64,000 bases of DNA from Dehalobacterium formicoaceticum (GTDB lineage: Bacteria > Bacillota > Dehalobacteriia > Dehalobacteriales > Dehalobacteriaceae). Every line of letters starts with the position of its first letter. Position 1 is the first letter of the stretch. Made by a program: the position numbers and the translations under genes. Shown one piece after another: positions 1-8,905 of the stretch. Under the pieces are notes generated by a model. It was not told the DNA's origin. It ran no database searches and was given only the letters and a program-made list of their open reading frames with translations. The DNA lies in assembly GCF_002224645.1 (NCBI RefSeq), contig NZ_CP022121.1, positions 2,300,501 to 2,364,500 on the forward strand, read 5' to 3'.

Positions 1-263
1 TCTGGCAAATCCGCGATGACCAAATCTTCAAGGTACTTTTTATGTGTAAATTCAGCCAGACGAATGCGATTATGCCGCGAGGCTTCCCGACGAGCATCAC
101 ATTCCTTCTCCAGTAACTGCGCCAGAAATGCTTCATAACTGGCATCCTGCTGCGTTGACTCCCGAACTTGCTCATCCAAATGCTTACGAATCATAGGGAG
201 TCTCAGTTCTTTGCTATATTCCAATATCGCTTCCTTAAACGCCTTGCGCGGCGCGTTACTCAT
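1..263 (-). CDS. istB: IstB-like ATP-binding helper protein, partial
   Basis: This is the N-terminal part (about 87 residues) of the IS21 helper ATPase, identical in frame and position to the complete istB at 19201-19980. IstB is a AAA+ protein that assembles on target DNA and stimulates the IstA transposase. The Walker A part lies beyond the window edge. The start overlaps the istA stop (ATGA-type overlap), implying translational coupling. It is partial only because the window begins here. Confidence 0.93.
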   Translation of the reverse strand, partial: MSNAPRKAFKEAILEYSKELRLPMIRKHLDEQVRESTQQDASYEAFLAQLLEKECDARREASRHNRIRLAEFTHKKYLEDLVIADLP

Positions 264-1849
264 GCAACGTCCTCCTTTGCTTTTGGTGTATGGGTATCAA
301 ACATGTCATCGTACATGCGAAGCTGCTGTGCTGACCGCTCTACAATCTCTTTTCCCGTTTTCGAGAGATTTGGTTGAACAACAGGCATCGCGTCACGATT
401 CCTAGCACAAAGCACTTTAATTTTATCCGTAGTCACTTGAGCCGGATGAATTTTCTCCAGCTCCCGAATAGCTTGCTCGACTTCCGCAAATGGGACATCG
501 TCTCGAATATATTGCAATAGCTGTATAAATTCCTTGTCTTGTTTGGTATAATATGTTTCGTATATTTCTTTTATCCTTTTAGGAGCCTGCTGCCATGCCG
601 CACTACCGGCAAATGCACCAGGTTTTTTCCTTAGCGTATCCAAATAATGATTCAGATCAAGCCGCCACTCGTGGTTGCCGGTTAATCGCACATGCTCCGC
701 TACCAAGGATTCCTGATGGAAGCATCGCACCCGGGTCGCATATGCTTTAATCATGATCGATTCACCTACCAAATGATCCGGTACTGAGTAACGATTCTGA
801 TCAACGATGATGGTGGAATATTTGTTCACCCGTCCATAAATCACGCGAGCTGCATCAAATGGTGGAAGGGTGGGCAGCAATGCGGGGCGCTCTTCTTCCA
901 ATCGTTCCTCCGCCGTCTGGCCGTTGTACTCATCATGGGACTTACGATTACGCTTAGTGCACACATCCTGCAAATATTGATTTGCCTCCTCCAGGGATTC
1001 AAATTCGTCCCGAAAAGCGAAGGCTTTTCGGCGAACGACCTCGACGCTTCGCTCCACATGACCTTTTTCGTTGCCCTTGCGAATATTGCAAAACCGATAC
1101 TGAAAACCATAGTAGAGCGACAATTGAAGCAATCCTTGCGTCGGCTCCTTCTCCGTTCCAATAAACCTTTTCACCGCGACTTTCATGTTATCGTACACCA
1201 TGGTACGATACACTTGGCCGATATGCTGGAAAAACAGGGCGTGTGCTTCCTGAAAACACTCTGTTGTTTGTTTGGTGAACAGATAAGCAAAGCGATAGTT
1301 CCCGTAAGCCGTTGTGAATACGGCCATCTGAAAAACTTGAAATTTTCCATTAATTTTTAGTTTAACCTCACCCCAATCAAATTCGCAAATGTCTCCAAGT
1401 TCATACAGAGCCTTAATAAACGCTTCCTTTGGTTTCCGTTCCAAGCTTCTAATGGTTCGAAGAACGGTACTGTAACTTAGTTGAGTACCCTCGGCTTCCA
1501 GTGCTTCAAAGATATCAATGGCTTTTTTTTGCTGCTTGTGCCGCCCCTGATTTCGCTTAGTTTCATTCTCGTCAAGATAGAACTGGATCCTGTTCACAAC
1601 CTCGTCAGTCATTTTTCTTTTGGGTCGAATGCCCACAGTATACTTGGGGGCAGAAGTGAGGGTGTCGACTAGTGCCTGGATATCTGCCGACCCGCTCGAC
1701 AATAATTGCTGTCTCCCTTCCTCATATTGTCCAATGTACTTTCCTACGGTGTCCCGATTGATCCCTGTTATTTTCGCAATTTCCCGGCGCGATTTCCCTT
1801 CATGAATATGCATCATTAAAATTTGTTGCTTGATGTTCATTGTGATCAT
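260..1849 (-). CDS. istA: IS21-family transposase IstA
   Basis: A 529-residue DDE transposase with an N-terminal helix-turn-helix (MNIKQQILMMHIHEGKSRREIAK, resolvase-like) and an integrase-core catalytic domain. The first acid is visible in 'CEFDWGEVK' near residue 157, the second in 'VYDNMKVAV', and the glutamate in the 'KGHVERSVEV' region. The protein is identical to the IstA of the two other copies here. It is followed, with overlap, by istB. Its length is normal for the family and no disruption is seen, so this copy is probably active if istB is intact outside the window. Confidence 0.96.
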   Translation of the reverse strand: MITMNIKQQILMMHIHEGKSRREIAKITGINRDTVGKYIGQYEEGRQQLLSSGSADIQALVDTLTSAPKYTVGIRPKRKMTDEVVNRIQFYLDENETKRNQGRHKQQKKAIDIFEALEAEGTQLSYSTVLRTIRSLERKPKEAFIKALYELGDICEFDWGEVKLKINGKFQVFQMAVFTTAYGNYRFAYLFTKQTTECFQEAHALFFQHIGQVYRTMVYDNMKVAVKRFIGTEKEPTQGLLQLSLYYGFQYRFCNIRKGNEKGHVERSVEVVRRKAFAFRDEFESLEEANQYLQDVCTKRNRKSHDEYNGQTAEERLEEERPALLPTLPPFDAARVIYGRVNKYSTIIVDQNRYSVPDHLVGESIMIKAYATRVRCFHQESLVAEHVRLTGNHEWRLDLNHYLDTLRKKPGAFAGSAAWQQAPKRIKEIYETYYTKQDKEFIQLLQYIRDDVPFAEVEQAIRELEKIHPAQVTTDKIKVLCARNRDAMPVVQPNLSKTGKEIVERSAQQLRMYDDMFDTHTPKAKEDVA

Positions 1850-1939
1850 CTCTCCCAGCCCCTACCTGTTGAATTTCCTCTCAAGTAGGTTAATCTATTG
1901 TGGCCGGTTTTTCAATGACTACGGTGGCCTACTATTAGA

Positions 1940-3892
1940 TTACCATAGACAGACTTTTTTTTTATCAATCACTTGCAGTCTTATTTCAAGTAAAAATGAA
2001 CTCGCGATCGACACCAAAAGCATATGCCGATGCCAGGCAGTCCAAGACCTGAATTCATAATGATCCATGCCTAATTCGTCTTTGGCTTCATTGAAACACT
2101 GCTCAATAGGCCAGCGCATCAACGATGCTTTGCACAGTTCAGAGGTTGGAATGTCCACCGGCGCATTACTGATAGAATACCTAATCACCCCTTCTTCGGA
2201 ACGGCGAATAAATAACCAGCATGATTTTCTAGGGACTTCGCACGTCTCTTTCGCAAAGGCTCTATAAATTTGAAGACATTTGATATCCGAATGAATCGGT
2301 CCTTTTGATCCTTCCCCAAGATACATTTTTACCCAGGGTATCGTTTCATCCCCAGCGATCTTTGAAACATGTTCTGTGGGAGTTGTTGCTGCCATTATTG
2401 TAGGGCGTGGACCCCGTCCTTTATATTCAGGCACTTTAAAGGTTGGTTGGGTGCGCCAAACCTGTGTGTTGTTATGAATATCCGCAAAATACCAATATTT
2501 ATCTGAGATAGCGTCAAGAAACTCTTTACTGTTTCCGTAAAGACAATCCATGCCTATCCATTTTGCTTTAAATAGCTCAGATTCTTCGATTTTACGAATC
2601 AAATCCAGCGCAATCTGTGGCTTTGTTCGGAAGGTTAGTTCATCAGGTACAGCGCAGTCTTGCCTACGCTGTGTATAATCTTCGCCAAACCACTTTTCCG
2701 GCATGAAAAGCTGGGTCGAAATTAGACCATAACCTTTATGGCCTGAATAGCCTACAAAAACACCTACCTGACTGTTTTCAACTTTGCCAACACTGCCACA
2801 ATATTGACGGGCCACGCCCACAGAATGTTTACCCTTTTTAACAAAGCCACTTTCATCGACAGTAAGCATTCCTTCATCATCAGAAATGCGTTCGGAAAGA
2901 CCTTCTTGATAAATTTTGATGGCTTTTTCTTCATCCCATTGAGCATTCTTCATGAAATTCTGCAAATTACGTGGGCCTCTGGGATTATCAATGAATTCCA
3001 AAGCTATAGGTCCAACTGACTTCCTTTCTAAATTGCTTAACAATCCTCTCGTATACGCATATAAGTTAGCAATTGGCTCTGCTCGTTTAAAACAGTCTGC
3101 AAAACGATTTATATAATTATTGAACATCTCTGGCAGCTTATCTATAATATCAGGCACTTTAGCTTCTTCCAGGATCCCTTCATGCCAAGTGTTTTTTTGT
3201 AGTTGCATCGAAACCATCTCCAGATATTTATTACTTTTTTTGAGGACCCGGAGTGGTTTATGCCTACCTGTACAGCCCATTAGTTGTTTGTAATTTTTCT
3301 TAAGCGGATATAAATAGACTCCTTTCTTGTTTCCGTGATATTGATACGTGATTCCGACTTTGCCAAACCCGCTGGTTTCCCCAACATAGTGCCAGTTCGC
3401 AGCCCTGTAGCAAGTTCCTTTATATTTATCTTGATCAACAAAGGTTTCTAATAAATAGGGCTCAACCCCATAAAGGAGTGGCCAATCATGTTTGAGATGC
3501 TTGATAGATAAGGCTATTAGATGGGAAGCAAGATTTTTAACGTGCACCCATGGTAAAATTAATAGGCGATTATTGTTTAAAACATGCGGTAAATACTTTT
3601 TGCGCTCTTCATCATTCCAGTCAATAAAGGTATCCCGTACGCCTACTCTATAAGAAGCTTGGTTATAACTGATAGCCGCAATGGGACGTTCATTAAACCA
3701 CACAAGATATTTAACGCGTGCGCCAATTGTTTTATTATAGCCCAGATAATGGTACAATTTTACAAGCTGATTCCAGAGAGCCTCCAGTCCTGTGCGATTG
3801 ACAAGCTCAATTCTTAGCGCAGATTTTATCTTAAATATTTCTTCTACCAAGGGGGTATCGTCAATAGAAGGAATAACATTTCTTGGTTCCAT
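1940..3892 (-). pseudogene. DruA-like (DUF4338) domain fused to IS701-type DDE transposase, 3' end cut by IS21
   Basis: Residues ~1-230 resemble DUF4338, the domain of the Druantia protein DruA. The signs are 'LILPWVHVKNLASHL', then 'LLETFVDQDKYKGTCYRAAN' and 'GETSGFGK'. Residues ~300 onward are an IS701/IS4-superfamily transposase: 'TVDESGFVKKGKHSVGVARQ' (first Asp), 'WIGMDCLYG' (second Asp) and 'RWPIEQCFNEAKDELG' (Glu). All three DDE acids are present. The frame is open upstream to 3961, but ATG at 3892 has AAAGGA about 9 bp ahead and fits best. The C-terminus after 'IDKKK' runs into IS21 copy 1 and stops within it, so the tail is lost. Domain assignments come from remembered family sequences, not a search. 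Confidence 0.8.
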
Positions 3893-4006
3893 AATAACGA
3901 ATCCTTTCAGTTTTAGAGACAGAGGTATCCCTGTTGCCAACCTCCGAATCCTCATTACCAATTTAACATATCGAATTCGTTTTGTCCACTGTTTTTTAAA
4001 TTACGC

Positions 4007-4030
4007 TGTAGTGTTAATTATGTCACTACA
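4007..4030. terminator. Hairpin at 3' end of a decayed transposase
   Basis: The arms TGTAGTG (4007-4013) and CACTACA (4024-4030) form a 7-bp stem. It overlaps the stop codon of the minus-strand relic at 4026-4266. It may be a terminator or part of the end of that old insertion sequence. Confidence 0.4.
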
Positions 4031-4266
4031 ATCTTTTACCAATGACTTCATGCAATCGTTTTAGTGAATCTTTAACATCTGATTCGTAATAAATATCACG
4101 ATGAGCAGTTTCGGGTATACCGGATACACGAATCAAATAAATCTACTGCCCGGCATCGGTTAGTACGACTGTATTTCTTTAATGCGTAGATAAGACAGTG
4201 CGAATATTAGACCAACGACGATTGTCATTTTTATTGCGTAGTTGATATTCAATACTTAATAACAGT
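4026..4266 (-). pseudogene. C-terminal relic of an IS4-superfamily (IS1634-like) transposase
   Basis: Read on the minus strand, one frame gives about 80 residues ('LLSIEYQLRNKNDNRRWSN', 'NTVVLTDAGQ', 'IYLIRVSGIPETAHRDIY', 'SLKRLHEVIGKRL') interrupted by two stop codons, one of them directly after DAGQ. The pattern resembles the tail of IS1634-type transposases ('LSTHQR..V.LTD....RVS..PE..H..IY'), as I recall that family. It abuts the truncated hydrogenase gene directly, so this element probably caused the loss of the hydrogenase 5' end. The family call is tentative; the presence of a decayed reading frame is clear. Confidence 0.5.
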
Positions 4267-4968
4267 CTTTCAGCCAGTGAAGGGCAGCATGCCATGGAAC
4301 AGTTATTTAGTGTACTGGGAAGTGACTATATCCTTGCGGTTGAAGGTGCTGTGGCGACGAAGAATAACGGCCTGTATAACATCATCGGCCGCCTGAATGG
4401 AAAAGCGGTAACTGGGTTTGAGGCGGTTCAGATCCTTGGTGCTAAGGCATCATATGTTATTGCCATCGGCGCCTGTGCCACCCATGGAGGGGTTTCGGCA
4501 GCAAGGCCAAATCCGGCTGAGTGTGTCAGTGTTCAGAGTGTATTAAATCGAAAGGTGATCAAGCTGACGGGATGTCCCTGTCATCCGGACTGGTTTATGG
4601 GGACATTAGCTCATATCTTGCTCTATGGAGAACCTGAGCTGGATAGCAGGGACAGACCTCTTTTGTTTTACAGCACCTTGATTCATGACAGGTGTCCCCG
4701 CAGGTCATATTTTGATCAGAGCATCTTTGCCGAAAAGCTAGGGGATAAAACCTGTATGTTTAAATTGGGCTGCCGCGGACCGGTAACACGCACAGACTGT
4801 CCGATCAGGCAGTGGAATGAGTATGTGAACTGGCCGGTTGAGGATGACACTCCTTGCATTGGTTGTGCGCAATTTGGCTTCCCTGATGCCATGGAGCCTT
4901 TTATTAGCTATAATACCACAAGAAATTCCACAAGAGAGGTTAATGATGACCAAGAAAATCGTGATTAA
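4267..4968 (+). pseudogene. [NiFe] hydrogenase small subunit, 5' truncated
   Basis: The small subunit carries three iron-sulfur clusters that pass electrons from the NiFe site. Family-like sequence starts at about 4267 ('SASEGQHAMEQLF', just upstream of the first ATG at 4294) and runs through 'ILAVEGAVATKNNGLYN', 'GACATHGG', 'GCPCHPDW' and 'CIGCAQFGFPDAMEPF'. About 100 N-terminal residues are missing, including the Tat signal and the CxxC that ligates the proximal cluster next to the active site. A product from ATG 4294 could still be made but should not form a working enzyme. The end overlaps the large-subunit start by 23 bp. The upstream neighbour is a transposase relic, which marks the deletion boundary. 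Confidence 0.85.
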
Positions 4969-6397
4969 TCCCGTTACCCGGATCAGCGGATTTATGGAAA
5001 TTCAAGCGGATATAGAAAATAACCAGGTTGTGGATGCGAAAACAGCAGGCCTGATGTTTCGTGGATTTGAAAAGATGCTAACCGGCAGGAATCCCTTTGA
5101 TGCAGTATATTTCACCCAGCGCATTTGCGGCATTTGTTCAACTGCCCATTCTATGGCTTCTACCCTTGCCTTGGAGGATGCCCTTGGTGTTGTCCCTTCT
5201 GAGCAGGGGAGATATTTAAGAGATATTATCCATGGCTGCGAATTTCTGCAAAACCATATCCGCCATTTTTATCAATATACCATCCCGGATTTTGTCAAAC
5301 TGCCCGAAGATTATCCTCTGTTCAAGGCGGATCATCATGATTTCAGACTGCCCAAAGAGAAGAATGACAGATTGGTCAAGGATTATTTTGCTTCTCTGGA
5401 TTTAAGCCGAAGTGCCCATGAAATGCTTGCCGTACTTGGCGGCAAAGCTCCCCATAATCATGGCGTGTTTATCGGCGGGATTACCACACAGGCAACCACT
5501 GATAAAATTATTCAGATAAAATCTATTCTCCATGCCATATATCAATTTATTAATGATCGAATGCTCCCTGACGTCAATATCATTGCCGAGTATTATCATG
5601 ATTATTTTTCGATGGGCAGGGGCTATGGGAACCTTTTAAGCTTTGGCTGTTTCGACGGCTATCAGGCTTTGGGAACTTTGTATGTGAATCCCCTTGTTTA
5701 CACCGAGGGTAAAACATACGTATTCAATCCGGATGACATTACTGAAGAAATTGACTATGCCTGGTATCAGGAGACAAAAAAGAACACAAAGAACACAAAG
5801 GGTACAAAGGGCACACAAAATGGGGATAAACCATTTGATGCTGACCCGAAAGCCGATATGAACAAAGCCCAGGCATATTCATGGGTCAAGGCTCCACGCT
5901 ACAACAATCTGCCCTTCGAGACCGGACCCTTGGCGAGACTTTGGCTTTCCGGAGAATACAGAAACGGCATATCAACCATGGACAGGACGATCGCCAGAGT
6001 TTTGGAAGCGAAAAAAATTGCTTCAATTATGAATACCCTGATTGAGAACCTGATACCCGGAGTATCAGTGCAAAAGGAGTATACTATTCCGGAAATAGCA
6101 GTGGGAAAAGGTTTGATTGACACGACGCGAGGAGCTTTAGGGCATTGGCTTAGAGTGAACAATCAGGTTATTTCATTTTACCAGATCATCACGCCATCTG
6201 CCTGGAACCTTTCAACCCGAAGCAACAGTGATGTGAAAGGAACTGCGGAAGAGGCACTGATCGGTACCCCGATCAGGGATATTAATCATCCCATAGAAAT
6301 AGGCAGAACAATCCGGTCTTTTGACCCTTGTATTTCTTGTGCGACACATATTTATACCGGAGGCAAACATATCAGCACAATTCAAGTAGTACAGTGA
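4946..6397 (+). CDS. [NiFe] hydrogenase large subunit
   Basis: This subunit binds the nickel-iron centre that splits or makes H2. The N-terminal ligand motif is 'RICGICSTAH' and the C-terminal one 'DPCISCATH'. After that histidine a 15-residue tail remains that a maturation endopeptidase would normally remove. Start ATG 4946 is preceded by AGAGAGG; an ATG at 4943 is too close to that site. The gene overlaps the truncated small subunit by 23 bp, so both were once one operon. Around residues 275-290 there is a low-complexity insert (KKNTKNTKGTKGT) encoded by an imperfect ACAAAG-rich repeat, which is unusual in this family. No maturation protease or cytochrome b gene follows. Confidence 0.92.
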   Translation: MTKKIVINPVTRISGFMEIQADIENNQVVDAKTAGLMFRGFEKMLTGRNPFDAVYFTQRICGICSTAHSMASTLALEDALGVVPSEQGRYLRDIIHGCEFLQNHIRHFYQYTIPDFVKLPEDYPLFKADHHDFRLPKEKNDRLVKDYFASLDLSRSAHEMLAVLGGKAPHNHGVFIGGITTQATTDKIIQIKSILHAIYQFINDRMLPDVNIIAEYYHDYFSMGRGYGNLLSFGCFDGYQALGTLYVNPLVYTEGKTYVFNPDDITEEIDYAWYQETKKNTKNTKGTKGTQNGDKPFDADPKADMNKAQAYSWVKAPRYNNLPFETGPLARLWLSGEYRNGISTMDRTIARVLEAKKIASIMNTLIENLIPGVSVQKEYTIPEIAVGKGLIDTTRGALGHWLRVNNQVISFYQIITPSAWNLSTRSNSDVKGTAEEALIGTPIRDINHPIEIGRTIRSFDPCISCATHIYTGGKHISTIQVVQ

Positions 6398-6485
6398 GTA
6401 CCATGATTTATCCGATAACTAACTGCCACTAATACCCCCACTTCTAAAAGCGGTGGGATAAGTGGCATTAAGTTCCTGGATAACT

Positions 6486-6529
6486 TTTTTGGCATCAGAT
6501 GGAGCGTTAACTCCACCTGATGCCAAAAA
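6486..6529 (+). terminator. Terminator after hydrogenase genes
   Basis: A long inverted repeat, TTTTTGGCATCAG-a-TGGAG / CTCCA-c-CTGATGCCAAAAA, lies around the loop CGTTAA. Its A/T-rich ends make it a likely bidirectional rho-independent terminator, 89 bp after the large-subunit stop. Confidence 0.75.
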
Positions 6530-6548
6530 CTCTGTTTATAACCTTAAA

Positions 6549-6590
6549 AACAGCTTGCTATGTTAGTTTTTAATTAACAAGCAAGCTGTT
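6549..6590. terminator. Second hairpin before fic
   Basis: AACAGCTTGC (6549-6558) pairs with GCAAGCTGTT (6581-6590) across an AT-rich loop, followed by T-rich sequence. With the hairpin at 6486 it isolates the hydrogenase region from fic. The 100 bp before these hairpins hold an imperfect 'CCCCACTTCTAAAAG...' stem-loop but no gene. Confidence 0.5.
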
Positions 6591-6694
6591 TGTTTATTTG
6601 ATTGTATTATTCCGATAATTGTTAATGTGTCATTCCTAAATCATTGATATTATTCCAATAATAGGGTATAATATGAATGACTGGAGGGATATTT

Positions 6695-7591
6695 ATGTAC
6701 ATGAATGTAAAGCAAGCCTCAGAAAAATGGGGCATCTCGGATAGAAGAATACGAGTCCTGTGTTCTGAAGGTAAAATCCCCGGCGTATTTCAAGAAGGAC
6801 GAGGATGGAAAATTCCTATTGATGCAGTAAAACCTGCTGACGGCAGATATAAATCCACAGAAAGCCTGCTTGATAAACTAGACCGTAAGAAGAAAGAGCT
6901 GGATAACAGACGTCCCTTGACAGAAGGTGAGGTCGAAAGACTTAGGGAGCAATTTGTTGTAGAATACACATACAATTCTAACGCAATCGAGGGTAATACG
7001 CTTACACTGCGTGAAACGGATATGGTTCTTAGGGGTCTTACTATCGGCCAAAAACCTCTGAAAGATCATTTGGAAGCTATAGGTCATAAGGAGGCATTTG
7101 AGTTTGTCAGTGAGCTTACGAAAAATAATGTTCCAATGAGCGAGAGCGTTCTTAAGCAGATTCATTATTTGGTGCTTGCGGATAAGAGGGATGACCGGGG
7201 TGTATACCGCCGTGTGCCCGTTCGTATCATGGGAGCAAAGCACGAGCCTGTACAGCCATATCTCATTGGGCCCAAAATGGAAGAGTTAATGGCTGATTTT
7301 GCTAAGAGCACCGGGCATATTGTAACAAAATTAGCTCGTTTTCACATCGAATTTGAGGGCATTCATCCATTCATTGACGGCAACGGAAGAACCGGTCGTC
7401 TGCTGGTTAACTTTGAGTTGATGAAGGCAGGTTTTCCGCCTATTGATATTAAATTTACCGACCGCATCGCTTATTACAATGCATTTGATGAATATCATGT
7501 AAAACACAATCTTTCTGCCATGGAAAAACTATTTGCAGGATATATAAATGAGCGGTTGGATATGTTTTTGAAAATATTACATGAACAATAA
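6695..7591 (+). CDS. Fic-domain protein with N-terminal helix-turn-helix
   Basis: Fic proteins transfer AMP or a related group from a nucleotide to a target hydroxyl. The catalytic motif 'HPFIDGNGRTGR' is complete (His about residue 224). An inhibitory helix motif 'NSNAIEGN' (about residue 94) lies N-terminal to the core, so the protein is a self-inhibited, class II-like Fic. Residues 1-45 ('VKQASEKWGISDRRIRVLC') look like a MerR/excisionase-type DNA-binding domain, which suggests autoregulation or recruitment to DNA. ATG 6695 follows GGAGG by 7 bp; the open frame from 6677 includes that ribosome binding site and is not the start. A fragment of a near-identical 3' end recurs at 32884-32925. 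Confidence 0.92.
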   Translation: MYMNVKQASEKWGISDRRIRVLCSEGKIPGVFQEGRGWKIPIDAVKPADGRYKSTESLLDKLDRKKKELDNRRPLTEGEVERLREQFVVEYTYNSNAIEGNTLTLRETDMVLRGLTIGQKPLKDHLEAIGHKEAFEFVSELTKNNVPMSESVLKQIHYLVLADKRDDRGVYRRVPVRIMGAKHEPVQPYLIGPKMEELMADFAKSTGHIVTKLARFHIEFEGIHPFIDGNGRTGRLLVNFELMKAGFPPIDIKFTDRIAYYNAFDEYHVKHNLSAMEKLFAGYINERLDMFLKILHEQ

Positions 7592-7710
7592 CAAAATAAT
7601 ATTAGAAAAATGTCAACAAAAGCAGATGAAAGAAAGTAGATAGGAATGTAGATAATAAAGTATAATGATACTCAAAGATGTGTTGCAATGCTGCTGTTGG
7701 AGGTTTTGAT

Positions 7711-8166
7711 GTGAAAAATTATCTGTCTAAGGTTGAATTGCTTAAAAAATTAGAGGATTTCATTGAAAAAGTAAAAGGGAATAAATTAATTTTAGCAGTC
7801 TTCCTATTTGGGTCATATGCTGCAGGCCGGCAGACCTTATTAAGTGACGTTGATATAGCTGTGCTCTTTTGTAAAACGATTAAACCTAAACAGATCTTTA
7901 CTGAAAGACTACGATTAATGGGGGAGTTATCTATAGTTTTGGGTCGCGATGATATTGATCTGGTGGTACTCAATGAAGCGCCACCTTCCCTCGGTTACCG
8001 TGTAATCAAGGATGGTCAGCTGCTATACATCCGCGATGGTGCAAGATCACAACTTATTGATTACCAGGTTATGACTATGGATCGGTATTTTGATTATCTT
8101 CCGACACAAAAGATCTTTTCCGATGGATTAGCTCGGCGGATGAAGGAGGGAAGGTTTGGTGGTTGA
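7711..8166 (+). CDS. mntA: MntA-type nucleotidyltransferase antitoxin
   Basis: This is a minimal nucleotidyltransferase of about 151 residues with the signature 'FGSYAAGRQTLLSDVDIAV' (GS...G, SDxD) and a downstream acid in 'DDIDLVVL'. In the HEPN-MNT toxin-antitoxin class MntA adds AMP to HepT and silences its RNase. The GTG at 7711 follows GGAGG by 7 bp and is preferred over the in-frame ATG at 7678. The 3' end overlaps the next gene by 11 bp, as expected for the pair. Function is inferred from the family. Confidence 0.88.
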   Translation: MKNYLSKVELLKKLEDFIEKVKGNKLILAVFLFGSYAAGRQTLLSDVDIAVLFCKTIKPKQIFTERLRLMGELSIVLGRDDIDLVVLNEAPPSLGYRVIKDGQLLYIRDGARSQLIDYQVMTMDRYFDYLPTQKIFSDGLARRMKEGRFGG

Positions 8167-8569
8167 TAAAGAAAAGGTTGAGCAGCGGATCATGAAGCTG
8201 GAGCAAGCAGTGCGTAAGTTAAAGGTTATTGCTGAGTATTCATGGAATGATTATCAAAATGATGATTCTTTGCAGGATAGGGCTGAGCGTAACTTACAAG
8301 TTGCAGCGCAAGCGTGTATTGATATCGCCAATCATGTAATTGCTGACCATGGTTTTAGGACTCCTGTCGGCTATGGGGATAGTTTCCTTGTATTGGAAGA
8401 AGAAGGGGTTATTTCTCCTGACATGGCTGAAAAAATGAGAATGATTGCCGGGTTTCGAAATATTCTTGTCCATGACTATCTGGACATAGATGATCGCATC
8501 GTATTTAAAAGCTTGAGCAATATTAATGATTTTATTGAATTTGCCAAACAGATTTATCGTTTGCTTTAG
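8156..8569 (+). CDS. hepT: HepT-like HEPN ribonuclease toxin
   Basis: A 137-residue HEPN protein with the catalytic signature 'FRNILVHDY' (R-x4-6-H plus Tyr) at about residues 102-110. HEPN toxins cut RNA; the Tyr is the adenylylation target of the MntA partner. The start is TTG 8156 or GTG 8159, both behind GGAGGG (8145-8150). It overlaps the mntA stop, giving translational coupling. A 30-bp piece of this gene ('DRAERNLQVA') recurs at about 26120, fused to a RAYT relic. Confidence 0.9.
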   Translation: MVVDKEKVEQRIMKLEQAVRKLKVIAEYSWNDYQNDDSLQDRAERNLQVAAQACIDIANHVIADHGFRTPVGYGDSFLVLEEEGVISPDMAEKMRMIAGFRNILVHDYLDIDDRIVFKSLSNINDFIEFAKQIYRLL

Positions 8570-8570
8570 A

Positions 8571-8700
8571 GCAGCTGGTGAAGGACGAACTGCCCTATCA
8601 CCCCAAAGTGCGTTTCTCCCGAGCCGTTTACCCTGACTGCTCCGCTCTATATCTGGACTATATTGGGGATTTGATGAAAAGAGCAAGCCGAATCCTTTAG
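8571..8700 (+). pseudogene. Unrecognised C-terminal gene fragment
   Basis: Directly after hepT an open frame without a start encodes 'EQLVKDELPYHPKVRFSR' followed by 'PDCSALYLDYIGDLMKRAS' and a stop. The last ~20 residues are repeated with few changes near 26180-26253, also beside hepT-like sequence. This points to a shared relic of a gene that once lay downstream of a hepT-type toxin. I do not recognise the parent protein. Confidence 0.5.
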
Positions 8701-8718
8701 CCAGGGTTGGCTTGCTCT
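8680..8718 (+). terminator. Terminator-like hairpin after mntA/hepT
   Basis: AGAGCAAGCC (8680-8689) and GGCTTGCTCT (8709-8718) form a perfect 10-bp stem. A variant occurs at 26234-26273 in the same relative position to the related gene fragment. Confidence 0.6.
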
Positions 8719-8814
8719 ACAATTTGGAGTTTGTCGGCTTCATCTTGGACTCATTCTGCCGTTTACTGTTTACCGTTACCGAAAATGCCATCAATAATTT
8801 TCTCGTTATTCCTA

Positions 8815-8870
8815 TTGACAAAAATAACAAGGCGATTTATAATGTAGCATGTCGTACAGTATGACGTACA
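8815..8870 (+). promoter_or_regulatory. Promoter and possible MarR operator
   Basis: TTGACA (8815-8820) and TATAAT (8838-8843) are separated by 17 bp, a consensus vegetative promoter. Immediately downstream an imperfect inverted repeat around GTCGTAC...GACGTAC (8851-8869) is well placed for autorepression by the MarR protein encoded at 8906. Confidence 0.75.
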
Positions 8871-8905
8871 ACTTTATGTCGAAGAAATAGGAGGCAAGGA
8901 TAGGG

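Larger units (their letters stand above)
1..1951 (-). mobile_element. IS21-family element, copy 1 (runs off left edge)
   Basis: The istA-side end and nearly all of istA match copies 2 (18997-21668) and 3 (27791-30461) in this window; the istB side continues beyond base 1. By comparison with the complete copies the outer end is at 1951, where the inward-reading terminus begins TGTCTATGG. The element lies inside the 3' part of the transposase gene that ends at 1940, cutting off its C-terminus. The other target duplication is outside the window and cannot be checked. Confidence 0.93.

Noticed and set aside
935-1360. Plus-strand frames opposite istA (repeated in all three copies)
   Set aside because: They are shadows of the conserved istA coding strand and recur only because the element is repeated.
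4838-4945. Longer N-terminus for the hydrogenase large subunit
   Set aside because: The extension lies wholly within the small-subunit coding sequence, and the family starts right at the ATG 4946 region (VINPVTRISG).
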